DNA of 64,000 nucleotides from UBA1672 sp033851915 (GCA_033851915.1 JAWSVM010000001.1:744001-808000), one strand, 5' to 3'; shown: positions 26,276-35,059, counted from the stretch's first letter. The notes: generated by a model from the letters alone, not told the origin. Numbers and translations are program-made.

Positions 26276-26635
26276 ATGCATATTAACGGAACCAGATATG
26301 ATCTTGAATTTAAAGGATGGGTTCACCCGCCGCAAGAAAAAGGTGGCAATGTCATTGGTATAGGGGATGAAAACTTGCGTGCTTGTTTTTCCAAGAATGT
26401 TTGGGATACACAGAAGGGGAAAGTTAATATGGGTGATGTTTATCACAGCGTAGAAGCCCTTCTAGAGCAGGAAGAGTGCATGAGTTGTGACAAGGAACAT
26501 GTTGCTTTTCCTATGGAGCTGGATCAGGTGGTTGCGGCGCTAGATGCCTATGAAGGGGCGAAAGACACAACGCCTCACCTACATTCGATTCACGATAAGG
26601 ACCACGGATTTTATCCGCGAACGCCTGAGGTGTGA
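26276..26635 (+). CDS. Hypothetical protein, 119 residues
   Basis: This soluble protein has no recognised domain or signal peptide. It is rich in His, Asp and Glu, with the cluster EQEECMSCDKEH (two Cys) and a His-rich end (TPHLHSIHDKDHG), which might bind metal. The sequence between it and the ilv promoter contains TATAAT (26239-26244), a reasonable -10. It reads in the same direction as the next gene, 15 bp downstream, so the two may be an operon. Confidence 0.55.
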   Translation: MHINGTRYDLEFKGWVHPPQEKGGNVIGIGDENLRACFSKNVWDTQKGKVNMGDVYHSVEALLEQEECMSCDKEHVAFPMELDQVVAALDAYEGAKDTTPHLHSIHDKDHGFYPRTPEV

Positions 26636-26650
26636 GTTGGGGTTTGTAGT

Positions 26651-27169
26651 ATGATTGCTGAATTGTTTTATCCATCTGAGTTAAAAGACGTTATTGAGAA
26701 TCTTGGTAAAAAGAATGACTTGAACGTGTATGCATTAAGGTCATTGAATACATTTATCCATAAGCATATTTTCGGTTTTATATTAATTTCAGCTATGTTG
26801 TTTTATCTTGGATATCCTAATTTTTCGATCTTGCTGTTTGTGATGTCGCCACTTTTTGTTTGTTTTGATTTTCGGTTTCATGCCAAGCATAAGGTCATGC
26901 CATTTGTTACTGGCAAGCCCGCCATTTTAAAATTGGTAAAAAGAAATTCGTACAGGTTTGGAATTATCTTGTTTCTTGAATACAGTAATGGAAAGAAATA
27001 TAAGACTCCAAAATTGCCAGAGTTATCCTGCGGGTCAGATTTTACAATAATAGGCAGGAATGAAAATTGCTACATAAATACAAGGTTTCCTAAAAAGTGT
27101 ATGCCTTGTGAAAAAGGAATATTAAAGAAATATTGTTTAAAAAAATCAATGTTAGAAGCAGAGGGATAA
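26651..27169 (+). CDS. Hypothetical membrane protein, AT-rich
   Basis: This 172-residue protein has one or two hydrophobic helices near 38-78 (GFILISAMLFYLGYPNFSIL, then LFVMSPLFVCFDF). A Lys/Asn-rich C-terminus follows with four Cys (LSCGSD, ENCYIN, KCMPCEKG), some spaced like a metal-binding cluster. Its codon use is visibly more AT- and Lys-rich than its neighbours, which hints at acquisition from elsewhere. It ends 1 bp from the convergent miaA. Confidence 0.55.
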   Translation: MIAELFYPSELKDVIENLGKKNDLNVYALRSLNTFIHKHIFGFILISAMLFYLGYPNFSILLFVMSPLFVCFDFRFHAKHKVMPFVTGKPAILKLVKRNSYRFGIILFLEYSNGKKYKTPKLPELSCGSDFTIIGRNENCYINTRFPKKCMPCEKGILKKYCLKKSMLEAEG

Positions 27170-27170
27170 G

Positions 27171-28079
27171 TTAATCTTCTGAATTTTTCTTTGCATTCAA
27201 AATCTGGTTTCTGAACCATGTTACTTGCTGTTTCGCGTATTGACGGGTGCGGGCTTGGGATTGGGTTATGGCGTCGTCTTTGCTGATTTCGCCCTTGATA
27301 TAGGAGAGCAACGGGCGGTATCCCAATGATTTAACCAAGGCGACATTCTCGCGTATTTCACCGCTTTCGATGCGTTTACTGAATGCTTCGACTTCTTCCA
27401 AAATGCCGTTATCCATCATCCATAGAAATCTGTCGTTGCAGCGTTGATGTTGCACGGGGCGTTCGGGGATGATGACTTCGATTTGGAAATCCCACTCTTC
27501 GGGTGGGGCGCTGCGCTCTAGGGTTTGCCATTCGGCGAGGCTTTTTCCTGTAGCTTCCAGAACTTCCCATGCGCGTACCAGACGGGCGGTGTGGAAGGGA
27601 TGAAAGCGTTCTGCCATGATGGGGTCGCGTTTTTGAAGCTCCGCGTGAAAGGCAGGGTTTCCCAGTTCTTCCTGTTTCTTGACGGCGGCGTCACGTATGT
27701 CTTGCGGGACATCGGGCATGGGGGACAGACCATCGGTTAAAGCGCGGATATACAGGCCGGAGCCACCAACGATAATCGGGGCTTTGCCTTGCTTTAGAAC
27801 GTCATGGATGATCGGTTCAACAATTTCCCGCCACGTCCCCGCAGAGCAGGTGTCATTCGGGTGAACGTGACTGTAGAGCATATGTGGCACACGTTCTAAA
27901 TCCTCGGCGGGGGGCTGTGCGGTCAGGGTTTGTAAGCCATCATAAATCTGCATGGAGTCGCAATTGATAATCACGCCGTCCAGTTCTTCACATAGCGCAA
28001 TCGCGCGCGCAGATTTTCCGCTTGCCGTTGGGCCTGCAATAATGTGTATTGTTTGCTTGTTGTCTTTATTCTCTCGCAT
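27171..28079 (-). CDS. miaA: tRNA dimethylallyltransferase
   Basis: This 302-residue enzyme transfers a dimethylallyl group from DMAPP to A37 of UNN-decoding tRNAs. The P-loop GPTASGKS (16-23), the catalytic NCDSMQIYDGL, and VGGSGLYIRALTDGLSP are present, as is the C-terminal QARTRQYAKQQVTWFRNQ. The frame stays open upstream to 28274, but MRENKDNKQTIHII at 28079 gives the normal family N-terminus. It is divergent from the hydrolase gene, whose start is 33 bp away. Confidence 0.95.
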   Translation of the reverse strand: MRENKDNKQTIHIIAGPTASGKSARAIALCEELDGVIINCDSMQIYDGLQTLTAQPPAEDLERVPHMLYSHVHPNDTCSAGTWREIVEPIIHDVLKQGKAPIIVGGSGLYIRALTDGLSPMPDVPQDIRDAAVKKQEELGNPAFHAELQKRDPIMAERFHPFHTARLVRAWEVLEATGKSLAEWQTLERSAPPEEWDFQIEVIIPERPVQHQRCNDRFLWMMDNGILEEVEAFSKRIESGEIRENVALVKSLGYRPLLSYIKGEISKDDAITQSQARTRQYAKQQVTWFRNQILNAKKNSED

Positions 28080-28112
28080 AATGCGCGGGATTATAAGCAT
28101 ATAAGCAGGATT

Positions 28113-28751
28113 ATGGTAGATTTTATATTTGTGCATGGCTGGGGAATGAATTCGGAAATCTGGTCGCAGGTGGCTGCGGGCTTTCCTGATGATGATGTTT
28201 ATTGCCCTGAACTTGGCTTTGTTGGTGATGTGCGCGTACATGATACTTGCGGTAAAGCGGTTTATGTGACGCATTCTTTGGGGACGATGTGGGCGTTAAA
28301 ACATCATGCCGCTGATATGAAGGCTTTGATTGTGATTAACGGTTTCACGTGTTTTCACCCCTTCACGCCGGCGCGCACATTACGCACCATGCAAAAACGC
28401 TTGGCGCGTAATGCGGGTGCGCAGATGCATGCATTTTGGGATAGCTGTGGCTTGCCTGAGGAGATGCAAAATAACCTTGACGGGGCTTTGAATACCGATA
28501 GATTGCAGGACGGTTTGGAATGGCTGATTGATTGGGATATGGCGGATGCGCTGGGGGCATTATCCGTGCCGATTTTATCGCTGAGCGGTCGTGAAGATTT
28601 GGTTTTGCCGCATGAAACAATGCAGGCGCAGTGGGCGGGGTTTGATTTACAAACTCATGGGCAGGGCGGGCATATCCTGCCTTTGTCACGTCCTGATTGG
28701 TGCGTCGATAAAATAAAGGATTTTATGCGTGAGCATGCGTTGGAAAAATAA
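28113..28751 (+). CDS. BioH-like alpha/beta hydrolase
   Basis: This 212-residue protein opens with FIFVHGWGMNSEIW (oxyanion HG), the usual start of BioH. The nucleophile elbow reads VTHSLGTMWA (Ser55), where the first Gly of G-x-S-x-G is Thr. Asp is expected in LSGREDLVLP and His in GQGGHILPL. The next gene resembles BioC and overlaps it, so the likely job is removing the methyl ester from pimeloyl-ACP methyl ester in biotin synthesis. Start 28113 has an AGCAGGA site; the longer frame from 28044 overlaps miaA. Confidence 0.8.
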   Translation: MVDFIFVHGWGMNSEIWSQVAAGFPDDDVYCPELGFVGDVRVHDTCGKAVYVTHSLGTMWALKHHAADMKALIVINGFTCFHPFTPARTLRTMQKRLARNAGAQMHAFWDSCGLPEEMQNNLDGALNTDRLQDGLEWLIDWDMADALGALSVPILSLSGREDLVLPHETMQAQWAGFDLQTHGQGGHILPLSRPDWCVDKIKDFMREHALEK

Positions 28752-29454
28752 TGTAGTGCGGAGCTTCGATCAGAAATCCGCGGCATATGACCGGAATTGC
28801 AGTGTGCAGCAAGCGATTGCGCAAAGCCTTGCCGCTGATCTGCCTGCCTCTGATGGGGGTATGGATATTCTTGAAATTGGATGCGGGACGGGGAATCTAA
28901 CCGCGCATTTATTTCGTCAGTATAAAGGCTGTAATTTGCGTATTACTGATGCTAGCCCTGCGATGGTTGAACGTGCCAAGGTGAAGTTCCCTGATGAGGA
29001 TGCGCGTTGGGATGTGATGGATGGGGAATATCCCGAGGGATCAGAGACTTATGATTTGATCGTTGCGAACATGGCGTTTCAGTGGTTTGAGGATATCGGC
29101 GCGGCGGTTGAACGGTTGTCTTCTATGCTGAAACCGAATGGTTCGTTGTTTTATTCGATGCCGGGGGGTGAAAGTTTTTCTGAGTGGAAACAGGTGCTTA
29201 CTGACCTTGGTCTGTCTATAGGTATTCTCGATTTTCCAACGTCGCCTGATATTTATCGGGAGGAAATCATTACGCATCACTATAAAGATGCTGTTGATTT
29301 TCTGCGCTCGATGAAAAATATTGGCGCGGGAACGGCCAGAAAAGATTATACTCCTTTAACGCATAGTGAAATGAAGCAGGCTTGTGCCGCACTTGATCAA
29401 AATCATGGCGGAAAGACCACATGGCATGTTCTATATGGTCGTGTTGATAGATAA
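28729..29454 (+). CDS. bioC: BioC-like SAM-dependent methyltransferase
   Basis: This 241-residue methyltransferase has SAM motif I, ILEIGCGTGNLTAHLF (about 47-62), motif II-like RWDVMDGEYPE and DLIVANMAFQWFED, matching BioC, which methylates malonyl-ACP to start biotin synthesis. The typical BioC helix (F-L-R-S-M-K-x-I-G) is present. GTG 28729 lies 10 bp after AAGGA; ATG 28735 is an alternative. It overlaps the hydrolase gene by 23 bp. Other bio genes are not in the window, so the name rests on similarity and pairing. Confidence 0.75.
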   Translation: MSMRWKNNVVRSFDQKSAAYDRNCSVQQAIAQSLAADLPASDGGMDILEIGCGTGNLTAHLFRQYKGCNLRITDASPAMVERAKVKFPDEDARWDVMDGEYPEGSETYDLIVANMAFQWFEDIGAAVERLSSMLKPNGSLFYSMPGGESFSEWKQVLTDLGLSIGILDFPTSPDIYREEIITHHYKDAVDFLRSMKNIGAGTARKDYTPLTHSEMKQACAALDQNHGGKTTWHVLYGRVDR

Positions 29455-29465
29455 AGGTATAGAGC

Positions 29466-30512
29466 ATGAAAATAGCAATTATCGGTGCGGGTGTCTTAGG
29501 GATGAGCACGGCCTATATCCTTGCGAAAAGAGGGTTTGCGGTTTCTGTGTTCGAGAAACAGGTCGTTCCTCCTGTTAATGCAAGTTCTATTGCAGGCGGT
29601 ATGCTAGCCCCTTTTAGCGAAATTGAAGCCCTTCCTGTTCGCTTTGTTCGTGCAGGGCTAAAGGGAATTGAATTCTGGGATAAATTATTGGGCGATGATG
29701 AATCCGGTATTTTGCAAAAGACGGGCAGCTTGCTGATCGCGCATCCTGAAGATCGCCATATGCTGGATCGCTTTGCGCAGCATTTGCATGCGGTTTCCGA
29801 TCAGTGGGAATGGGCAGATGCGCGGCGTATGGACGCGTTAGAGCCGTGCATTGGCGGTAAGTTTGGCAAAGGTTTGTATATGCCTTTGGAGGCGAACGTG
29901 AATCCTGTTCCTGCGCTTGCGATGCTGGCAGAGCAATTGGTCGCATTGGGTGGTCAAATTCTACATGAGGATGTAAATGCTGATGATTTGAAGGCGGATA
30001 CGGCCTATGACTGGGTGATTGATTGCCGTGGTTATGTTGAGGGACAAGATAGTGATTTACGCGGGATTAAAGGCGAAATTTTGCTGCTTGAAAATAATGA
30101 ATTTACGTTGCAGCGTCCCGTGCGCTTGATGCATCCGCGTTATCCGCTCTATATTATTCCGCGCCCTGATAATGTGTTTGCGGTGGGCGCGAGTGTGATT
30201 GAAAATTCGGATGAAGATGATGGCTTGGTGTTCCTACGTTCGGCGATGGAGCTGTTGAGCGCAGCATATTCCTTGCATCCCAGCTTTGGTGAGGCAAAAA
30301 TATTAGATATGTCCTCGGCGGTTCGCCCTGCCTATCTGGATAGTCTGCCGCGCATTAAAGTCGATCAAGATCAGAAGTATATACGGTGTAACGGATTGTT
30401 CCGTCACGGATATTTACTGTCGCCGATTATGGGCGAATGTGTGGCGCATTTGTTGGATAAGGGTGAGAACAATGCAGATTTTGCTTTGTTTTCTGGATTA
30501 AGCCATGAGTAA
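29466..30512 (+). CDS. thiO: FAD-dependent oxidoreductase, ThiO-like (glycine oxidase)
   Basis: This 348-residue DAO-family flavoprotein has a dinucleotide-binding start IAIIGAGVLGMSTAYILA (3-20) and FEKQ after the second strand, then ASSIAGGMLAPFSEIEALP, typical of ThiO. It would oxidise glycine to iminoglycine for thiazole synthesis. It starts after AAAGG and overlaps the ThiF-like gene by 8 bp (ATGAGTAA), which supports a thiamine role. D-amino acid dehydrogenase is the alternative. Confidence 0.75.
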   Translation: MKIAIIGAGVLGMSTAYILAKRGFAVSVFEKQVVPPVNASSIAGGMLAPFSEIEALPVRFVRAGLKGIEFWDKLLGDDESGILQKTGSLLIAHPEDRHMLDRFAQHLHAVSDQWEWADARRMDALEPCIGGKFGKGLYMPLEANVNPVPALAMLAEQLVALGGQILHEDVNADDLKADTAYDWVIDCRGYVEGQDSDLRGIKGEILLLENNEFTLQRPVRLMHPRYPLYIIPRPDNVFAVGASVIENSDEDDGLVFLRSAMELLSAAYSLHPSFGEAKILDMSSAVRPAYLDSLPRIKVDQDQKYIRCNGLFRHGYLLSPIMGECVAHLLDKGENNADFALFSGLSHE

Positions 30513-31575
30513 AGCGGAACGTTATAAACGCCAAACTGTCTTGCCTGAAATTGGTGAAGTAGGGCAAGCGCGCATTGATGCCGCCTCTGTGCTTGTGATT
30601 GGTGCGGGTGGGCTTGGGTGTCCGGTGTTGCTCTATTTGGCCGCGGCGGGGGTTGGGCATATCGGTATTGTGGATTTTGACAGCGTTGATGAAACCAATT
30701 TACAGCGGCAAATTTTGTTTAATACCGATGATATCGGCACCAATAAAGCGCAAGCTGCCGCCGTGCATTTACACGCGCTTAACCCAGATATTATCATTGA
30801 GAATTTTCCGGTGGAGCTGGATAGCAGCAATGTCGAAGCTCTGTTCGAACGCTTTGATCTTGTCATTGACGGGACGGATAATTTCGCGACGAAGTTCTTG
30901 ATTAATGATGCGGCAGTCAAGACGGTAACGCCTTTTATTTATGGCTCTATTTTAGGGTTCGATGGGCAAGTCTCTGTGTTTGGCGCGCCTGATGGCCCAT
31001 GTTATCGATGTTTGTTTCCTGAAAGCCCGAAGGGGCATATTCCTAATTGTGCGGAGGCAGGCGTTATCGGCGCGGTTGCGGGCATGATTGGCACTGTGCA
31101 GGCGATGGAGGCGATTAAAATGATCGCTCCGCATGAAAGCTTTCAGCCCTTGGTAGGGCGGTTATTAACGGTTGATATGCATTCTATGGAGAATCGTTTA
31201 CTTACGTTATCTAAAAACCCTGATTGTTCTGTGTGTAGCAAAAATAGAGATGAGATTACTTTGGAATATACATCGCCCGTGTGCGGTATTATCCCTGAAA
31301 TTACCCCCGATCAGGTGCAGGGGAGTGACGCCCTGTTGATTGATGTGCGGGAGCGCGATGAATGGGATGCAGGCCATATCGAAGGTGCTGATCATATGGC
31401 GCTGTCATGGTTAATGGCGGGGAATGTTCCCAGTTTGCACAAAGATCAGGACATCATCCTGTATTGCCAAAAAGGAATGCGCAGTCTGCAAGCCGCGCAA
31501 TATCTTGCAGGGGTAGGGTTTTCAAATATCCGCAATATGACGGGCGGATATGAAAAGTGGCTTAAAATGAATTAA
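30505..31575 (+). CDS. ThiF/MoeB family adenylyltransferase with C-terminal rhodanese domain
   Basis: This 356-residue E1-like enzyme shows nucleotide binding in IGAGGLGCPVLLYLAAAG and VDFDSVDETNLQRQILFN. The zinc Cys pairs are CYRCLFP and CSVC, and the catalytic-loop Cys is in PNCAEAGVIGAVAG. The C-terminal about 100 residues are a rhodanese (LLIDVREREWD-type start, active Cys in ILYCQKGMRS). It adenylates and sulfurates a ThiS or MoaD carrier. Coupling to ThiO favours thiamine over molybdopterin. The stop codon lies inside a terminator hairpin. Confidence 0.88.
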   Translation: MSKAERYKRQTVLPEIGEVGQARIDAASVLVIGAGGLGCPVLLYLAAAGVGHIGIVDFDSVDETNLQRQILFNTDDIGTNKAQAAAVHLHALNPDIIIENFPVELDSSNVEALFERFDLVIDGTDNFATKFLINDAAVKTVTPFIYGSILGFDGQVSVFGAPDGPCYRCLFPESPKGHIPNCAEAGVIGAVAGMIGTVQAMEAIKMIAPHESFQPLVGRLLTVDMHSMENRLLTLSKNPDCSVCSKNRDEITLEYTSPVCGIIPEITPDQVQGSDALLIDVRERDEWDAGHIEGADHMALSWLMAGNVPSLHKDQDIILYCQKGMRSLQAAQYLAGVGFSNIRNMTGGYEKWLKMN

Positions 31576-31594
31576 GCCACTCTTTGATTTCTTT
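31556..31594. terminator. Bidirectional terminator between the ThiF-like gene and the helicase
   Basis: AGTGGCTTAA (31556-31565) and TTAAGCCACT (31572-31581) form a perfect 10-bp stem with a 6-nt loop, T-rich on both exits. It contains the last codons and stop of the ThiF-like gene and lies 19 bp beyond the helicase stop, so it can end both transcripts. Confidence 0.75.
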
Positions 31595-31612
31595 AATGTC
31601 GTGTTGCAGAGG

Positions 31613-33493
31613 TTATGCTGCGTCGCGTCTTTTCTTTGGAGCGGAGAAGCTTTTCTTCCCGCCGGTATTGCCGCCTTTACTATATTGACCGTATTTTTTG
31701 CTGTTATTGTCACGATCATCTTTTTTGCGTTTGTCGTCACGACCGAAGTTTTTGCCGCCTCTGCTTGGCTTTTCGAATGTTTTGCCTTCGCTGTTGCGCT
31801 CGTCTCTGCGTCCTTCGTTGCGTCCTTCACTACGATTATTGCTCTTACGGTTTTCGCCATCACGATCATCACGTTTGAAGTTTTTACGGCTTTCACCATT
31901 ACGCTCATCGCGGGTGTTATAGCTTTTATCTTTGTTAAAGCTACGCCCTTCGCTTTTGCGACCTTCGCTGCGGTTTTCGCCGTTACGATCATCGCGTTTT
32001 AACAATCTGTCGTTATTGAAGCTGCGCCCTTCGCTTTTGCGGCCTTCATTACGGTTTTCACCATTACGATCATCGCGATTGTTGAAGCGCTTGTCTTTAT
32101 TAAAGCTACGACCTTCACTCTTGCGACCTTCGCTGCGGTTATCACCGTTGCGATCATCACGATTGTTGAAGCTACGCCCTTCACTCTTGCGGCCTTCATG
32201 GCGATTTTCACCATCACGGTCATCGCGTTTGAAGCTTTTGCCTTTATTATAGCTGCGGCCTTCGTTACGGTTTTCACCATCACGCGTATCAGAGCGTTTT
32301 CCTTTGGAGAACTTCTTGCTTGAGTCAAAGCGCTTATTCTTGCCGTACTTTGAATTGCCTCTGTTTTTAGTGCTGTTGTCGTTACGCGCCGGTCCTCTGG
32401 CTGGTTTCTTGCTTGGATCCATAAGGATTTCAATTGCGTTCCATTTACGACCATCTTGCGGTGTAATCATGCATAGGGATGAACCCTTAGCACCTGCACG
32501 CGCGGTTCTGCCGATACGGTGAATGTAATCTTCCGGTACTTGCGGCAGATCATAATTGATAACATGTTCGATATGCGGCACATCAAGGCCACGCGCTACA
32601 ACATCGGTAGCAACCAGAATTCTGAACTGCTTGTTACGATATTCTCTGATCACGCGATCACGTTTACGTTGTTGCAAGTCACCATGAATGGCGCACGCAT
32701 CAAAATCATCGCTACTTAGCTTTTTCGCCATTTTATCGGCGCCGCGCTTTGTTTTCACGAAAATGATAACAGATCCGCTACGGGCGTGAAGCTCGTTGAT
32801 TAGTTCAGGATATTTCTTGTCCGCGGCAACGTGAATGATATCTTGTTTGATATTTGCCACAGGATTAAAGGTTGAGCCAACGGAAATACGCTCTGGATTA
32901 TTCTGATATTTTTTCGCCATTTTGATAATGCTGTCAGGCATTGTGGCAGAGAAAAGCAATGTTTGACGCTTTTCAGGCATATATTTGACAATGCGATCGA
33001 TTTGAACACTAAAGCCCATATCAAGCATACGATCCATTTCGTCCAAAACGAGGAATTCTGCATTATCGAGGTCAAGATTACCGCGCTCAAGATGGTCGTT
33101 AATACGTCCCGGTGTACCCACAACAAGGCGTGGACGTTGACGTAGCTGCTGGCACTGTCTGTGCATGGCTTCGCCACCAATCAGGAAAGCTGTTTTGATT
33201 TGGCTTTTTGGACCAAGCATTTGCAGCATAACATCCATAACTTGTTTACCAAGTTCTCTTGTTGGTGTCATAACAAGCGCAGTACCGCGCTCTGTGTTTA
33301 AAAGCTGTTCAAGCAATGGAATAGAGAACGCCGCCGTTTTTCCGGTTCCTGTTTGTGCAGAACCCAGAATATCGCGCCCTTGTAGGGCAATAGGGATCGC
33401 CTGTGCCTGAATAGGGGTCGGTGTGTCGTATTTCATTTGTGTTAGAGATCGTGCAAGCACGTGGTGTAGGCCGAGGCCATCAAAATTTTTCAT
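31613..33493 (-). CDS. DEAD-box RNA helicase with long repetitive RNA-binding tail
   Basis: This 626-residue protein has a RhlE/DeaD-type core (1-365). Q-motif: TPTPIQAQAIPIAL; motif I: AQTGTGKT (46-53); Ia: PTRELGKQ; motif II: DEMD (151-154), with Met where Ala is usual; SAT (182-184); motif VI: HRIGRTAR (325-332). The tail (366-626) is a low-complexity Arg/Asp/Asn/Gly/Ser-rich stretch with tandem units. Such tails bind RNA and promote condensates. Start ATG 33493 follows AAAGGA. The 5' region holds a large hairpin and may be cold-regulated, as for other bacterial DEAD-box genes. Confidence 0.92.
   Translation of the reverse strand: MKNFDGLGLHHVLARSLTQMKYDTPTPIQAQAIPIALQGRDILGSAQTGTGKTAAFSIPLLEQLLNTERGTALVMTPTRELGKQVMDVMLQMLGPKSQIKTAFLIGGEAMHRQCQQLRQRPRLVVGTPGRINDHLERGNLDLDNAEFLVLDEMDRMLDMGFSVQIDRIVKYMPEKRQTLLFSATMPDSIIKMAKKYQNNPERISVGSTFNPVANIKQDIIHVAADKKYPELINELHARSGSVIIFVKTKRGADKMAKKLSSDDFDACAIHGDLQQRKRDRVIREYRNKQFRILVATDVVARGLDVPHIEHVINYDLPQVPEDYIHRIGRTARAGAKGSSLCMITPQDGRKWNAIEILMDPSKKPARGPARNDNSTKNRGNSKYGKNKRFDSSKKFSKGKRSDTRDGENRNEGRSYNKGKSFKRDDRDGENRHEGRKSEGRSFNNRDDRNGDNRSEGRKSEGRSFNKDKRFNNRDDRNGENRNEGRKSEGRSFNNDRLLKRDDRNGENRSEGRKSEGRSFNKDKSYNTRDERNGESRKNFKRDDRDGENRKSNNRSEGRNEGRRDERNSEGKTFEKPSRGGKNFGRDDKRKKDDRDNNSKKYGQYSKGGNTGGKKSFSAPKKRRDAA
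31814..32290 (-). repeat. Tandem coding repeats in the helicase tail (residues about 402-560)
   Basis: The degenerate unit R-D-D-R-N-G-E-N-R-S-E-G-R-K-S-E-G-R-S-F recurs in about five full and several partial copies of 22-30 residues. Variable linkers (NKDKRFNN, NNDRLLK, NKDKSYNT) lie between. The DNA repeats too, which explains long open frames on the opposite strand here. Copy number is likely to vary between strains. Confidence 0.8.
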
Positions 33494-33874
33494 TAATTCA
33501 TCCTTTCGCCGTCATCGTCCATTTTGACATTGTCATGTGTTCTTAACGCATAAAAATATGCGCAGTCACACATGATCAGCTCAAATAAAAATTTGAACGA
33601 TTATGCGTTTTACAATTGTTATGAACTTTTCGGGAAAGGTGAATTCTAAGGCTCACATAATATCTGTTTCAGATATTTACCTAAAGCTCCGTTTGCGTGT
33701 ACATCACACCAAACTGGGGCGGAACATCGCAGGTTTTCCATACTATGTCAAGAAATTAAGATGATCTGTTCAAGTATGAGGCGATGAAAGCATATAAAGC
33801 CTTGACTCAAATCATCTACAAGCCTCTTTTAATATGGTTGAAATGCAGAGGCATTTGGTTAGAATAGGATGGCT
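33494..33874. other. Intergenic region between the divergent helicase and UbiH-like genes
   Basis: These 381 bp hold no gene. It contains the helicase leader hairpin (33533-33575), a second perfect inverted repeat AATATCTG-TTT-CAGATATT (33659-33677), and AT-rich sequence in front of the UbiH-like gene. A TTGACT at 33802-33807 has no well-spaced -10. Both promoters must lie here. Confidence 0.5.
33533..33575 (-). other. Two-tier hairpin in the helicase 5' UTR
   Basis: An outer 8-bp stem, TCATGTGT (33533-33540) with ACACATGA (33568-33575), encloses an inner 6-bp stem, CGCATA (33547-33552) with TATGCG (33557-33562), with a four-base loop. It lies 40 bp upstream of the helicase start, where it could control mRNA stability or translation. 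Confidence 0.5.
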
Positions 33875-35059
33875 ATGATGGATCATGATATTATAATTAT
33901 TGGCGCAGGCCCTGCGGGTCTTAGTTTTGCCAGAGCAATGGCGGAAACCAAACTCGATATTTTATTGATCGAGAAACAGCCTGAGTCTGTTCTTGCTGAT
34001 CCGCCCTATGACGGGCGGGAAATCGCGCTGACGCACTTGTCGCATAAAATTATGAATGAGCTGGGAATGTGGGATCTTGTTCCCGAGGAACATATATCCC
34101 TGATTAAAACGGCGAAGGTGATGAATGGAAATTCACCTTATGCTTTGTCTTTCGATCACACGGAAGTCGGCGAAGAAAATCTTGGTTTTATGATTTCTAA
34201 TCATCGCATTAGGAAGGCCGCGTATGAATCGGTGAAGGATTATTCCAATGTGACGTTCTTGAACGAGGTTACGGTTTCCAAAGTTGACACCGATGATGAT
34301 AAAGGCTGGGTGGAACTGTCTAACGGCAAGTGTTTGGAGGCTCCATTGATTATTGCGGCGGATAGCCGTTTTTCCAATACGCGCCGTATGATGGGGATTT
34401 CGACCAATATGCTTGATTTCGGGCGCACTTGTATTGTTTGCACGATGGAACATGAGTTGCCGCATAATGATACGGCCTATGAGTGTTTCCATTACGACCG
34501 CACGGTTGCGGTTTTACCGCTGAATAATGGTCAGGTTTCTGTGGTTATGACCTTAACGTCCGAGGAAGATACGGATGTTTTGGCAATGGATGAACAAGAG
34601 TTCGCCGATGATGTGGCGCAGCGTATCGACCATAAATTCGGTAATTTGAAGCTGTCTAGTAAACGCCATCCATATCCGCTTGTGTCAACTTTGGCCAAGA
34701 GTTTTTGCGCCAACCGTTTTGGTTTGATTGGGGATGCTGCCGTTGGTATGCATCCTGTAACAGCGCATGGGTTTAACCTTGGTTTACGTGGTGCGCAGGC
34801 TTTGGCGGGTGAACTTCAGGCAACATTGCAAAGTGATGGTAGTTTTGCCCCGAATATCGCGTTGGAGCGTTACAGCCGTAAACACCGCAAGCATTGCTTG
34901 CCGCTGTATCACGGGACGAATGCATTGGTGCGGCTTTACGCCACAACAGAATACCGCACGGCGAAATTCGCGCGTAAGGCTTTATTGCGGCTTGGTAACC
35001 ATATTAAACCGGCGAAACGTTTTATTATGAATCAGCTTACCGAAATCAAAGATCTTTAA
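33875..35059 (+). CDS. UbiH/UbiF/COQ6-family FAD monooxygenase
   Basis: This aromatic-ring hydroxylase of about 394 residues shows a dinucleotide fold HDIIIIGAGPAGLSFARAMA, then DGREIALTHLSHKIMNELGM (the D-x-R-x-x-A-L motif of ubiquinone hydroxylases). The FAD-binding GLIGDAAVGMHPVTAHGFNL follows. It is expected to hydroxylate the ubiquinone precursor ring, in the cytosol at the membrane. ATG codons at 33869, 33875 and 33878 compete; AGGA at 33866 suits 33875 or 33878. Which ring carbon it modifies cannot be told. Confidence 0.88.
   Translation: MMDHDIIIIGAGPAGLSFARAMAETKLDILLIEKQPESVLADPPYDGREIALTHLSHKIMNELGMWDLVPEEHISLIKTAKVMNGNSPYALSFDHTEVGEENLGFMISNHRIRKAAYESVKDYSNVTFLNEVTVSKVDTDDDKGWVELSNGKCLEAPLIIAADSRFSNTRRMMGISTNMLDFGRTCIVCTMEHELPHNDTAYECFHYDRTVAVLPLNNGQVSVVMTLTSEEDTDVLAMDEQEFADDVAQRIDHKFGNLKLSSKRHPYPLVSTLAKSFCANRFGLIGDAAVGMHPVTAHGFNLGLRGAQALAGELQATLQSDGSFAPNIALERYSRKHRKHCLPLYHGTNALVRLYATTEYRTAKFARKALLRLGNHIKPAKRFIMNQLTEIKDL

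Noticed and set aside
31601..32252. Plus-strand ORFs of 60-130 codons opposite the helicase tail
   Set aside because: They arise from the repetitive DNA of the helicase tail; translations are low-complexity (Leu/Arg/Ser or Ala/Phe/Thr repeats) and lack start signals.
31814..32290. Possible CRISPR or non-coding tandem array
   Set aside because: The repeats are in frame within the helicase coding sequence, vary in sequence and have no unique spacers of constant length.
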